From CAYSGL01 sp964520985 (GTDB taxonomy: Bacteria > Pseudomonadota > Alphaproteobacteria > Micavibrionales > Micavibrionaceae): a stretch of DNA of 64,000 nucleotides. Positions within the stretch are counted from its first letter, which is position 1, and every line of letters begins with the position of its first letter. The notes under the pieces are model-generated. The model was not told the origin of the DNA, did no database searches, and saw nothing but the letters and a program-made list of their open reading frames with translations. Both the position numbers and the translations under genes were made by a program. The stretch lies in the NCBI GenBank assembly GCA_964520985.1, contig CAZFPB010000002.1, positions 1-64,000 on the forward strand, given 5' to 3'. Of the stretch, positions 6,833-15,416 are shown piece after piece.

Positions 6833-8371
6833 ATGAGCCGTAAATCATTTGTCAAAAAAGCGAATCAACAATACGAGTATTCGGTAGCTGAAATTCAAGA
6901 GCTCAAACGATGTTCTGAAGATGTTGAATATTTCATTGATACTTACTGCATGATTCAAAGTGCTGTAGATGGTGCTATTCCTTTTAGATTACGTTCATAT
7001 CAAAAGAATATTTTAGCAACATTTGATCAAAACAGATTATCGATTGCGTTAGCTCCTCGTCAGATCGGTAAGTCGTGGATTGCTGGCGCATATCTGTTAT
7101 GGTATGCAATGTTCAGATTTGAACAAACAGTACTAATTTTATCCAATAAAAACGATAACGCTATGGAACTTATTCACCGCTGTCGTTTTATCTACGAACG
7201 ATTGCCGCAGTGGTTAGTTCCAGGTATTTCAGCAGATGGATGGAACAAGCACTCAGTAGGGTTCGATAACGGTTCTCGTATTATTTCACAAGCTACAACA
7301 GAAAACTCTGGTCGTGGTTTAGCTATCTCGTTAATGTTCCTTGACGAATTTGCATTCGTTCGTGATAGCGCCGCTGAAGCGTTTTGGACATCTATTGCAC
7401 CAACGATCGCCACTGGTGGTAAGTGTATTATCTGTTCTACTCCTAATGGAGATACAAACAGATTTGCTCAATTGTGGCGTGGCGCACTTGTAGATTCTAA
7501 CGGATTTGTTCCCATCACTATCAAATGGGATGATCCACCTGGACGTGACGAACATTTTAAAGAGCAAGAAATTGCAAAAATTGGTTTAACTAAGTGGATG
7601 CAAGAATACGAATGTGCGTTCATCTCAAGCGATCCATTGCTGATTGATACTGTAGTATTAGCCAATTTAACTAAAGCTGTGATGAATAATAGGCCAGCTG
7701 CTGTCATGGGTGAGGTTAAATTTTGGAAAAAACCTCAAACAGGCGTTACGTATGTAATGGGTGTTGATCCTGCAACTGGATCTGGTAATGATTTTACTGT
7801 GTTTGCTGTTTATGAATTCCCAGCATTAGAGTTGGTTGCTGAATTCAGATCTAACACTATGTCGTCACCAACAGCGTATCAAGTACTGAAAAAGTTATTA
7901 TTGACATACGAAAGAGCCGGATCCACTATCTACTTCTCTGTCGAGAATAACGGTGTTGGTGAAGGGATTATTTCTCTGCTTATGGCTGATGACACACCGC
8001 CAAGCACAGCTGAGTTCGTTTCAGAGCCGGGCGCAGCTCGTGTTGGAATGACAACTACAGGAAAAACAAAAATTCGTACTTGTTTAACACTAAAAGAAAT
8101 GGTTGAACGAAGTACAATCAATATCGTATCGCCAGTATTGGTCGAAGAATTGAAGCAATTTATTCGACGTGGAGGATCATATGCAGCAAAAACTGGTGGT
8201 ACTGATGATTATATTTCAGCAACTCTTATTGCATTGCGTGTGGTTGATGAAATGTCGTCATACGACCAACAAGCATACGACAAAATCTTCTCAAAATCGT
8301 ATTTTGCTGATTATGAGTCCGAGTATTCCGAATACGACAATAGTTACGAAGCTGACCCTGTTGTCTTTTAG
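6833..8371 (+). CDS. gp17: Large terminase subunit gp17 (packaging ATPase and nuclease)
   Basis: 512 residues (T4 gp17 is 610). It powers DNA translocation into the prohead and cuts the concatemer. ATPase half: Walker A APRQIGKS at about residues 74-81, Walker B LMFLDE at 167-172 with catalytic Glu, coupling motif CSTPNG at 201-206. RNase H-like nuclease half: GVDPATGSGNDFTV with Asp312, SVENNGVGEG with Glu371, and GGTDDYISA with Asp458/459. All key residues are present, so it should be active. It is transcribed with gp16 and is opposite in direction to the tail genes that follow at 10196. Confidence 0.97.
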   Translation: MSRKSFVKKANQQYEYSVAEIQELKRCSEDVEYFIDTYCMIQSAVDGAIPFRLRSYQKNILATFDQNRLSIALAPRQIGKSWIAGAYLLWYAMFRFEQTVLILSNKNDNAMELIHRCRFIYERLPQWLVPGISADGWNKHSVGFDNGSRIISQATTENSGRGLAISLMFLDEFAFVRDSAAEAFWTSIAPTIATGGKCIICSTPNGDTNRFAQLWRGALVDSNGFVPITIKWDDPPGRDEHFKEQEIAKIGLTKWMQEYECAFISSDPLLIDTVVLANLTKAVMNNRPAAVMGEVKFWKKPQTGVTYVMGVDPATGSGNDFTVFAVYEFPALELVAEFRSNTMSSPTAYQVLKKLLLTYERAGSTIYFSVENNGVGEGIISLLMADDTPPSTAEFVSEPGAARVGMTTTGKTKIRTCLTLKEMVERSTINIVSPVLVEELKQFIRRGGSYAAKTGGTDDYISATLIALRVVDEMSSYDQQAYDKIFSKSYFADYESEYSEYDNSYEADPVVF

Positions 8372-8392
8372 TAGGTATGGTGTATAGTATAC

Positions 8393-8410
8393 CCTAATAA
8401 TAGTATTAGG
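8393..8410 (+). promoter_or_regulatory. Small hairpin overlapping the RBS of the HD-kinase gene
   Basis: CCTAATA (8393-8399) pairs perfectly with TATTAGG (8404-8410) across a 4-base loop. The AGGA at 8408-8411, the best Shine-Dalgarno for the ATG at 8422, lies partly in the right arm. Folding would hide the ribosome site, so translational control of the next gene is possible; the stem is AT-rich and only moderately stable. Confidence 0.45.
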
Positions 8411-8421
8411 ACATACTTGAT

Positions 8422-9498
8422 ATGCAAGACTACAAATCAATGTTTTTGGACCTGAAAAATCAAGTGGTTACACGTGATGAGTTCAAAATCATGGCAAAAA
8501 TCAAAGAAAATTCACCATATCATCGTGAAGAATCGATTATGGTCCATACTGAAATGGTGGTTGGTGAATATATCAACCGAATTGACCGTACGTGGACGGA
8601 TCGTGACTATATGGGTGCAATTGCCGCATTGTTTCATGATGTCGGCAAACCTGCTGCTATGATCAAAAAGACTAGCGAAGAACGTGGCGAATATTTGGCA
8701 TTTCACGGACACGAGCTGGTAAGCGCTCGTATGTGGGAAAATTACGCTATCAACAACCTGAGTCTGCCTCGTGAAATCATTTACCAAATCGGCTGGATGA
8801 TTGAACATCACGTTCCGTGGTCAGTAAAAGACATCAACAAACTGAGAGTGTTGGCTACTACTGCTCGATCTATTGATTTCGATACGTTCGTCAATGTGTT
8901 GATGGCGGATCAAATAGGTCGAATCGCGGATGGTCAAGAGCAGAAACTTGCTGAGGTTGATGTTTGGCTGGAGAAATTCCGTAATCTGGAATCCTTGCCA
9001 CTTGAAAAAGTGGATGATCTCAACAAAGTCGTACTGTTTCCTATTGGTCCATCAGGAAGTGGAAAAACGACTTGGATCAACCAATTGACAGGTTCGTTTA
9101 GTGACAGGGACATTGTAGTGCATTCAAAGGATCTGTTACGTCTTGAATGGTATCCTAGCGACAACTACGCTGACTCTTGGAATCAGGCTGTCAACGATAA
9201 GACTTTCATGTCTCGCGTTAATCAACACTATACGCAGCTTATCAAGCAGAAGACTGACGTAATTATTGTTGATAATACGAACTTGACTGCGAAGGCTCGT
9301 CGTTTTTATGTGTCACAAGCTAAACAACACGGATATGCAACGATGGCGTACTTGTTTATGAATCCGTTGACGACGTTGATTGATCGACAATCAACTCGTG
9401 AAGATAAAACGGTTCCTGCGAGTAGCGTTTTCCGGCAGCACATGAGTTTGCAATATCCGTCGTATGGTGAGTTTGATGTCATTAACATCGTACGTTGA
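8422..9498 (+). CDS. HD phosphohydrolase fused to polynucleotide kinase
   Basis: 358 residues in two parts. Residues about 30-185 are an HD domain: His42, the paired His72-Asp73 in LFHDVGKP, HGHE near 95-98, EHH at 128-130 and MAD at 161-163, together a metal-dependent phosphohydrolase site. Residues about 200-358 are a P-loop kinase of the PseT polynucleotide-kinase type: GPSGSGKT at 209-216, VDNTN at 283-287 and an Arg-containing lid (DRQSTRED, 321-328). T4 PseT joins the same kinase to a HAD phosphatase at its C-terminus; here an HD domain sits at the N-terminus instead. 5'-kinase plus 2',3'-phosphate removal for RNA or DNA end repair is a reasonable inference. The 3' end overlaps the next gene by about 20 bases. 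Confidence 0.85.
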   Translation: MQDYKSMFLDLKNQVVTRDEFKIMAKIKENSPYHREESIMVHTEMVVGEYINRIDRTWTDRDYMGAIAALFHDVGKPAAMIKKTSEERGEYLAFHGHELVSARMWENYAINNLSLPREIIYQIGWMIEHHVPWSVKDINKLRVLATTARSIDFDTFVNVLMADQIGRIADGQEQKLAEVDVWLEKFRNLESLPLEKVDDLNKVVLFPIGPSGSGKTTWINQLTGSFSDRDIVVHSKDLLRLEWYPSDNYADSWNQAVNDKTFMSRVNQHYTQLIKQKTDVIIVDNTNLTAKARRFYVSQAKQHGYATMAYLFMNPLTTLIDRQSTREDKTVPASSVFRQHMSLQYPSYGEFDVINIVR

Positions 9499-10168
9499 TT
9501 TTCCAAAATCAGAATTGTATGCACGAATAGTGAACGGGCAGGGCCCGTTCACTGATTCTGAATATGACACAGTAGTTCAACTATCTTCAACGTGGGCGCA
9601 AGACGTAAGAATAGGCTCTAAGTATGTTGATCGTGACACTCTGAGAATCAGCTTGTATGACAACCTGCAACTGTCTTCGACATCCATATACACTAGACAA
9701 ATGGATCGCTTACCATTTGTTTTCAACGATTCTTATGACTGTTATATATTAGCACCAGACAATTGGACCTCAATGGTCGGCACACCTCAATATCTTATTC
9801 ATCATACGTTGAGTTGGCGTTCTGATACTTTACGTACAATTGACGGTGGTCCTTATCACGTATTTGATGCAAAATTCGAATTAACCAGCCCACAACTTGC
9901 AATAAACAATATTCATAAAATCTTTTCGTCCATTGATTATAGACTAACGCTAAATTTAAGTGCATATAATGCAGCTAATAATAAAATAAATTTGTTAGGT
10001 CTGTGTTTGATCAAAGGTGATATTCAGACTGTTAATATTAACATTAACTCATATGCTAAAGACGCTGCATTGTCTGAGATTTTAACAAAATATGTTGGAA
10101 CTGGAAAACTTTTGGAATGTCAAGAAGAGTTAATTGATGCAGGGTTAGGTAACTTTGCAAAGGTATAA
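9476..10168 (+). CDS. Diverged paralog F of the repeat-protein family
   Basis: About 230 residues, function unknown. The last 85 residues align with the shared tail of paralogs A-E (NNIHKI, LLGLCLIKGDIQTVNI, ILTKYVGTGKLLECQEELIDAGLGNFAKV). The N-terminal half lacks both the L-x-E start and the Cys/Asn repeats, apart from one DGGPYHV turn. ATG 9476 is chosen because GGTGAG lies just before it; ATG 9464 in the same frame is the alternative. It starts inside the HD-kinase gene and ends at a strong terminator. Its separation from the other five, and loss of the targeting pattern, suggest a different location or a decayed copy. Confidence 0.7.
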   Translation: MSLTSYVDFPKSELYARIVNGQGPFTDSEYDTVVQLSSTWAQDVRIGSKYVDRDTLRISLYDNLQLSSTSIYTRQMDRLPFVFNDSYDCYILAPDNWTSMVGTPQYLIHHTLSWRSDTLRTIDGGPYHVFDAKFELTSPQLAINNIHKIFSSIDYRLTLNLSAYNAANNKINLLGLCLIKGDIQTVNININSYAKDAALSEILTKYVGTGKLLECQEELIDAGLGNFAKV

Positions 10169-10194
10169 AAAAGGGCGCTTTCGCGCCCTTTTTT
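10169..10194. terminator. Bidirectional terminator
   Basis: AAGGGCGC-TTTC-GCGCCCTT hairpin flanked by A-run and T-run on both sides, placed exactly between convergent paralog F and gp19. Confidence 0.9.
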
Positions 10195-10195
10195 A

Positions 10196-10786
10196 TTAAC
10201 CAATTCGACCAACACCACCAGTAGCAACGCCTTGCCCTTGATTGTATCCGCCAATTAATTGACGAGCATGATCATAAGAAATTTGTAATTGAATCTGAAC
10301 AGGTTCGCCAGTACTATAGTCCAACGAATCCCAGTTACTGTTTTCAATCCAGCAGCCTTCCATTGTCCATTTTTCAATAACCTGATCGTTACCATCTAAC
10401 ATGTCAAGATATGTTACGAATTTGTAAATGGAACCTTCGCCGGCTGCAGCTAACCATTGGCCTTCAGCGCCAATCAACCATTGTTGTTTTTGTAGTTGTT
10501 GTTGAATTACAGTTGCAGCGCTACCTGTAACATCGTCTTGAACAACTAGGTTGGACGGTTCCCACGAATGTTTGCCAGCAACATATGCAACGCTGTTATA
10601 ACGATGCAAGTTGATTTTTTCAAATGTTAAACGTGGACGATCAACGTTAATAGCTTGCATAGATACAGGTTGCGAGTCAGCTCCACCGCCCATATTAGCA
10701 AATATCACTCTCCAACGGTTTTTGTGTTTTGGGTGCAGGATACCTGTACCTACACCTGGAATTCCCATATCATTAATGGTCGCCAT
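10196..10786 (-). CDS. gp19: Tail tube protein gp19
   Basis: 196 residues (T4 gp19 is 163). It stacks as hexameric rings inside the sheath and forms the DNA channel. Typical features are HPKHKNRWRVIFANMG at residues 18-33, PRLTFEKINLHRYNSVAYVAGKH near 51-73 (the beta-hairpin region of tube proteins), and a C-terminal half with YLDMLDGNDQVIEKWTMEGCW and PVQIQLQISYDHA. Start supported by an AAGGG Shine-Dalgarno and an upstream late promoter. It lies downstream of gp18 with a zinc-ribbon gene of opposite direction in between; in T4 18 and 19 are adjacent. Confidence 0.9.
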   Translation of the reverse strand: MATINDMGIPGVGTGILHPKHKNRWRVIFANMGGGADSQPVSMQAINVDRPRLTFEKINLHRYNSVAYVAGKHSWEPSNLVVQDDVTGSAATVIQQQLQKQQWLIGAEGQWLAAAGEGSIYKFVTYLDMLDGNDQVIEKWTMEGCWIENSNWDSLDYSTGEPVQIQLQISYDHARQLIGGYNQGQGVATGGVGRIG

Positions 10787-10838
10787 AGAAAATACCCTTT
10801 GTAATTTTTCTGCTCATTGCATAGAAAAAGCGTATACG

Positions 10839-10846
10839 TATTTATC
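10839..10846 (-). promoter_or_regulatory. Late promoter (GATAAATA)
   Basis: One mismatch from TATAAATA, on the minus strand 53 bases upstream of the gp19 start. Confidence 0.55.
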
Positions 10847-10909
10847 ATAACGGTATTTTTTTATGGGTAATTTTGTTGGTTAGTAAAACTATGAAAGTTA
10901 CTAATTTCA

Positions 10910-10917
10910 GATAAATA
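10910..10917 (+). promoter_or_regulatory. Late promoter (GATAAATA)
   Basis: Late-type octamer 30 bases before the zinc-ribbon gene at 10948; divergent from the gp19 promoter. Confidence 0.55.
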
Positions 10918-10947
10918 GTACACATTCAACCTTAAAAGATCATAATC

Positions 10948-11361
10948 ATGAAACTACACGAAATGGCTCGAGCAGCAATTATTTGCGATAAATGTGGTAA
11001 ACCAACCGCTGGAAATCACTATTGGTATAAGAATGAAAAGCGCTGTAAATCCTCAGCGAGATCAGATATGGGGGTTGCTTCTGATAATGCAGGATTGTCT
11101 TCGTGGTTAGAAGTTGCGACTAATCAATTTCAACAAGCTGGCGGTAATACTCCAGGAATTCCTACGTCTATTGATGTTCAATCTGGCGGGATGGGCGATG
11201 TAGGCGAAGTAACATTTACCTTTAAAGATACAGATCCAACAGCAGCTAAACTATGGGTTCAAGACTTTATTGCTCAACGCAATCTTCCTGCAACTTCCGT
11301 GTTAGTAGGTGGAGTTGGCGATGGTGCAGATAATTGGGTTGAAGTGTACGTAGTCGTCTAA
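10948..11361 (+). CDS. Small zinc-ribbon-like protein
   Basis: 137 residues, function unknown. Near the N-terminus CDKCGKP (about 14-20) and a later Cys/His set (NHYWYKNEKRC) could bind zinc. After a Ser/Gly-rich linker the last 60 residues look like a small alpha/beta domain (VGEVTFTFKDTDPTAAKLWVQDFIAQRNLP... WVEVYVVV). The start MKLHEMARAA recalls the MKL start of the repeat proteins but has no Glu at residue 9. The gene is a plus-strand island inside the minus-strand tail operon, with its own late promoter and a bidirectional terminator, so it may be a later insertion. Confidence 0.65.
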   Translation: MKLHEMARAAIICDKCGKPTAGNHYWYKNEKRCKSSARSDMGVASDNAGLSSWLEVATNQFQQAGGNTPGIPTSIDVQSGGMGDVGEVTFTFKDTDPTAAKLWVQDFIAQRNLPATSVLVGGVGDGADNWVEVYVVV

Positions 11362-11381
11362 CAGTTACAATTCAGCAAGAC

Positions 11382-11412
11382 AAAAAAATAGCCTCCGAAG
11401 AGGCTATTTTTA
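11382..11412. terminator. Bidirectional terminator
   Basis: AAAAATAGCCTC-CGAA-GAGGCTATTTTT hairpin between the convergent zinc-ribbon gene and gp18. Confidence 0.9.
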
Positions 11413-11427
11413 TTTCCGGGCTAGCGA

Positions 11428-13497
11428 TTAAATTACAGTTCCAGTGTTAACAATTCGAATTGGAATGTAGATGAATTCAGCCGCTTTAACAGGTTTCAAT
11501 GCAATATCGATGTACATTTCGTTACGATCAATACGATCTGGTGTGTTGTTAGACTCATCGCAAATCGTTGCATAGTCGTACAGACCACGTTTAACAACTA
11601 GATCACTCAAGAACGAATCTACTACCGCTTTCAAGCTATCACGTGTTAATTGGTCGTTAGGTTCGAACACGAACGACATTGTGTTCTTACGTAACTGACG
11701 ACGAACATACATAACCAAACGAACAACGTTGATTCTATCCAACGCGCTAGCATCAGGTGCGGATGTCTTTTGACCCCATACCAGAATACCACGGCCTGGG
11801 AAGAATACAATTGGGTTAACGTTGGTGAAGTACTTGTACAGGTTATCACGCTGTCCTAAGTTCAGAGCAGTTTCAACGAACGTTGTTGCAGTTCCTAACT
11901 GTCCTGTGATGTAACCGACTTGTGATACACCTGATACTAAACCACGGCGAGTACCAGCTGGTGCAAACCACACTTCACTTACGCTATCACTGTAAGCAAG
12001 AGTACGCAATGCGATACCAGATGCTGCACAGAATACATTATTACCATCCAAGTTAGATGCGATACCATGTGGATAGTAGTAAGCAATGTTGGTTGAGTTC
12101 ATACGTGCAGAAGTAGCAGCCCATGTTACGACTTCTTCTGGATCCATGTTAAATGGAGTATCACAAATAACGAATGCTTCTTCGTTAATGTCAATTGTCA
12201 AGCTCAACAGTTCGTCAGCTGTTTCCCAGAATCCTGGACATACAACAAGGTTATATTCATAAGTTTCACCACGAATATCGGTGTTGCTGTTAATAGATGC
12301 TTGCAGAGCTGTAACAACAGCAACCCGGCGGGCTGCATCGTTAGCACCAAGACTAGTTTGGTTGAAAAATTGTTGCGTATATTTGAAATCGTCCGCTGCC
12401 GCAATCAGCATGTTTGCACCTTCAGATGGAGTCCATTCTGTAGGAACAACTGAGCCAAGAGAGTTAGCTACCCACTCATTAGCCATACCAATAAAACCAG
12501 CATAGCAGCCTGTAGACGGATTGCTGAATCCATTTGCAAATACTGGATATGCACATGGTGTTAATGTGTGGGCATCAAAGTAATCGTCATGTAAATTATC
12601 AAACGAGAACATGGTCCAAATGTGATCTGTAGCTTGCTCTGCAAGAGAGATAAGTTCCGCTTCAGTCACAGTAACTTTGTATAAATTTACGCCATCAACC
12701 GCTGTAGCAATAGCAGTATAGTTTGCTAAATTAGAGAAAAGGTCGGTATCAACAATTAATACTGTTGAAGATTCACCAACTGTATCGCTTGTAATACGCA
12801 ATGCACCGGATGCAATTGACGCAACAGCAATACCTGACAATGTCGTGTTCAACAGCCCGATTAAATCAGTAAACGTTGCTGCTGAGCTACCTAGTACGGC
12901 GACTGGATATGTAACGCCATCCACTTGTACGTCAGCTGTGTATGTAGTTACTGGATCCAATCCAGTAGCAGTTGCTCCAGTAATAACTGGGTTGAATGTT
13001 ACTTGCTGATATCCGCTTGTTCCAGAACCTGGAACGTAACCGTTTGCAATATTATATTGTTGGATGTATTGACTAGCGATGTTTTCAAATACGAAAGCCG
13101 CTTCTTCAATTTTGTTATCCCACATCGTACGAATATCAACAATGTTGTCATTCAAGTTGACATTTGCACGGATAACATATGCGCGATTTCCAACACCTAA
13201 GTATTGATTCAGTGCAAATAAGCCATATTCGTTACGGACATCACCGTTTTGTGGCAATCCTTGATCGTCTACTAAGAAACGTGGAATACCATACAATTCT
13301 GTGCTTTGACGCAATGACGTTACTGTACGAATTACATCATGCTCAAATGTTCCTGGAGCATCTAAGATACCATCTGGTTGTTTTTTCTCATCAGCAGTTG
13401 CGATAAAGAATAGAGGAACAGATGTAGCGCCTGCAGGTATAAAAAATGACTCATTTGTGACGGTCACTGACACGCCTGGTGAAATAAGTGTAGCCAT
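11428..13497 (-). CDS. gp18: Tail sheath protein gp18
   Basis: 689 residues (T4 gp18 is 659). It contracts to drive the tube through the envelope. N-terminus ATLISPGVSVTVTNESFFIP and the C-terminal third are diagnostic: GRGILVWGQKT, INVVRLVMYVRRQLRKNT, FVFEPNDQLTRDSLKAVVDSFL, and a final ALKPVKAAEFIYIPIRIV strand that links subunits. Residues about 170-268 contain an inserted beta-module (VDGVTYPVAVLG, TFTDLIGLLN, GALRITSDTVGESSTVLI) closely similar to the tandem modules of the protein at 17907-20069; it would lie on the sheath surface. GGAG Shine-Dalgarno and a late promoter are present upstream. Confidence 0.95.
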   Translation of the reverse strand: MATLISPGVSVTVTNESFFIPAGATSVPLFFIATADEKKQPDGILDAPGTFEHDVIRTVTSLRQSTELYGIPRFLVDDQGLPQNGDVRNEYGLFALNQYLGVGNRAYVIRANVNLNDNIVDIRTMWDNKIEEAAFVFENIASQYIQQYNIANGYVPGSGTSGYQQVTFNPVITGATATGLDPVTTYTADVQVDGVTYPVAVLGSSAATFTDLIGLLNTTLSGIAVASIASGALRITSDTVGESSTVLIVDTDLFSNLANYTAIATAVDGVNLYKVTVTEAELISLAEQATDHIWTMFSFDNLHDDYFDAHTLTPCAYPVFANGFSNPSTGCYAGFIGMANEWVANSLGSVVPTEWTPSEGANMLIAAADDFKYTQQFFNQTSLGANDAARRVAVVTALQASINSNTDIRGETYEYNLVVCPGFWETADELLSLTIDINEEAFVICDTPFNMDPEEVVTWAATSARMNSTNIAYYYPHGIASNLDGNNVFCAASGIALRTLAYSDSVSEVWFAPAGTRRGLVSGVSQVGYITGQLGTATTFVETALNLGQRDNLYKYFTNVNPIVFFPGRGILVWGQKTSAPDASALDRINVVRLVMYVRRQLRKNTMSFVFEPNDQLTRDSLKAVVDSFLSDLVVKRGLYDYATICDESNNTPDRIDRNEMYIDIALKPVKAAEFIYIPIRIVNTGTVI

Positions 13498-13522
13498 AAA
13501 ACATCTCCAATAAAGATACTGG

Positions 13523-13530
13523 TATTTATT
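13523..13530 (-). promoter_or_regulatory. Late promoter (AATAAATA)
   Basis: Minus-strand octamer 26 bases before the gp18 start; divergent from the promoter of the homing endonuclease. Confidence 0.6.
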
Positions 13531-13561
13531 GGATCCTGTTCAAAAAATTATGTTTTTGTAT

Positions 13562-13569
13562 TATAAATA
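13562..13569 (+). promoter_or_regulatory. Late promoter (TATAAATA)
   Basis: Perfect late octamer 36 bases before the homing-endonuclease ATG. Confidence 0.65.
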
Positions 13570-13604
13570 GAGGATGACGACAATCACCCGCAGGAATAAG
13601 CGCT

Positions 13605-15416
13605 ATGTATCAACATTTAATATACCAACTACAATTGAATAATATTCTCACTAACGAGAGACGATTAGCGTGGAAAGCTGAAACACGACTTTTAACCAAT
13701 TCGGAAATGGCGGCTGCAGTAACAACAGCAACATCTTTCTTATTGTATAGCGCCTGCCTTAAAACGCGGCTGCATTGCATTTTACAAGGAGTAACCGAAC
13801 AACCTCGATGCAACGCGTGCAATTGTGTAGTAAGGATGAGAATGTCAGGTAGGTATCGTTTTACATTTCCACGTTTCTGCAGCAGTAAATGTAGCGGTGA
13901 CGATAATAGCGTTAAATCCAAACGTCACAACACAATGTCTAACAAATCTGATCAACAATTAAGCGACATAAAACTGAAGCGGAAAAGCACTCGAGATGCA
14001 CAATCTTTTGAAATTAAAACAAAGAACAACGACAAACGAACACAAACTTTAATCGAAAAATATGGTTCCATTGAAAAATATTACGACTACATAAAACAAA
14101 AACGAATCAACACTAACCTCGAACGTTATGGTGTTGCCAACGCTTTTCAAAATCCAGAAGTTAAAGAAAAACAAATAAACACTATCATGTTACGATATGG
14201 TGTGACAAACGTATTCGAACATCAAGATATTCAGAACAAAGCCAAACAGGCAAGAGAACAATTATATGGGGATTCGATACCGTTACGTGTCCCTTCAATA
14301 CGCGAAAAATTTACAAACACGATGAAAGAGAAATATGGTAATGCACATTACTGGTCTAGTCACATTTCTGATGAAGCATTTAATATTTTAAATGATAAAG
14401 AAGCAATGTCAGAGTTAATCAATAATGATAAGTTATCAGGGATGGAACTGGCTTTACGCTTAGATGTAGTTCCATCTACGGTATATAAGTACGCAAAACA
14501 GCACAGTATCGATCTTACTACCGACCTACAAAATAATTTTGTTGTTCGCGACATTAAAACTTTTATCGACAGCTTGCAATTAAGCTACATCGAAAATGAT
14601 AGAACCATTATATCTCCTAAAGAATTAGATATTGTAATTGAAGATAAACAAATAGCACTAGAAATCAACGGCGTATATTGGCACAGTGAATTAAACGGTA
14701 AAGATTCATCTTATCACATTGGGAAGACCAATCAAGCAAAAGAACATGGTTATAGATTAATTCACATTTACGATAAAGAATGGTATCAGCAACGTAATAT
14801 TGTAAAATCTCGATTATCTACTATATTCGGAAAACCTTCTGAAAAAATATTTGCACGAAATTGCTCTGTTATTAAGATTGACAATCAAACTGCTAATAAC
14901 TTTTTTACAGAAACGCACATTCAAGGAGCTACACCTAGCGCTTCTCACAACTATGCATTAATGCATGGTGGTCAGATCGTACAAGTCGCAACTTTTGGAA
15001 AGAGTAGGTACAACAAAAAAGTTCAATGGGAACTGTTACGGCTCTCTTCAAAATTGTTTTGCAGCGTTGTGGGTGGAGCCTCTAAATTATTTGCACATTT
15101 TGTAAGAGAACACAGTCCACAATCAATAGTTAGCTATAGCGATAAACGATGGAACACTGGTAATGTTTATAAACGATTAGGTTTTACCTATAGTCATTGT
15201 TCAACCCCCAATTATTACTATTTTAAACAATCTAAAACAGGAAACATCAACTTTGAACTACATTCACGAGTGTCTTTTCAAAAACATAAATTGAAAGATA
15301 AATTGGAAATGTTTGATCCAAATTTAACTGAATGGCAAAATATGCAATTAAACGGATATGATCGCATCTGGGATTGTGGAAATGATGTTTGGATATGGAA
15401 GCCAAACATCATTTGA
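13605..15416 (+). CDS. Free-standing homing endonuclease, Vsr-like (EDxHD type)
   Basis: 603 residues. Parts in order: a four-Cys zinc knuckle (CNAC at 69-72 and CSSKC at 92-96); DNA-binding repeats (EKYGSIEKYYDYIKQKR, LERYGVANAFQNPEV, LRYGVTNVFEHQDI, KEKYGNAHYW, about 145-255); a helix-turn-helix (LSGMELALRLDVVPSTVYKYAK, about 275-300); a Vsr-like nuclease core (ELDIVIEDKQIALEINGVYWHSE, then HIYDKEW, about 340-395); and a C-terminal GNAT-like domain (FFTETHIQG ... SYSDKRWNTGNVYKRLGF). This is the plan of I-Bth0305I-like homing enzymes. It lies on the strand opposite to its neighbours, between gp18 and gp15, and overlaps the gp15 end by 8 bases. AGGA precedes the ATG. Confidence 0.85.
   Translation: MYQHLIYQLQLNNILTNERRLAWKAETRLLTNSEMAAAVTTATSFLLYSACLKTRLHCILQGVTEQPRCNACNCVVRMRMSGRYRFTFPRFCSSKCSGDDNSVKSKRHNTMSNKSDQQLSDIKLKRKSTRDAQSFEIKTKNNDKRTQTLIEKYGSIEKYYDYIKQKRINTNLERYGVANAFQNPEVKEKQINTIMLRYGVTNVFEHQDIQNKAKQAREQLYGDSIPLRVPSIREKFTNTMKEKYGNAHYWSSHISDEAFNILNDKEAMSELINNDKLSGMELALRLDVVPSTVYKYAKQHSIDLTTDLQNNFVVRDIKTFIDSLQLSYIENDRTIISPKELDIVIEDKQIALEINGVYWHSELNGKDSSYHIGKTNQAKEHGYRLIHIYDKEWYQQRNIVKSRLSTIFGKPSEKIFARNCSVIKIDNQTANNFFTETHIQGATPSASHNYALMHGGQIVQVATFGKSRYNKKVQWELLRLSSKLFCSVVGGASKLFAHFVREHSPQSIVSYSDKRWNTGNVYKRLGFTYSHCSTPNYYYFKQSKTGNINFELHSRVSFQKHKLKDKLEMFDPNLTEWQNMQLNGYDRIWDCGNDVWIWKPNII

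Noticed and set aside
15409..15416. Damage to gp15 by the homing-endonuclease gene
   Set aside because: The overlap is only eight bases and gp15 keeps its full length compared with T4.
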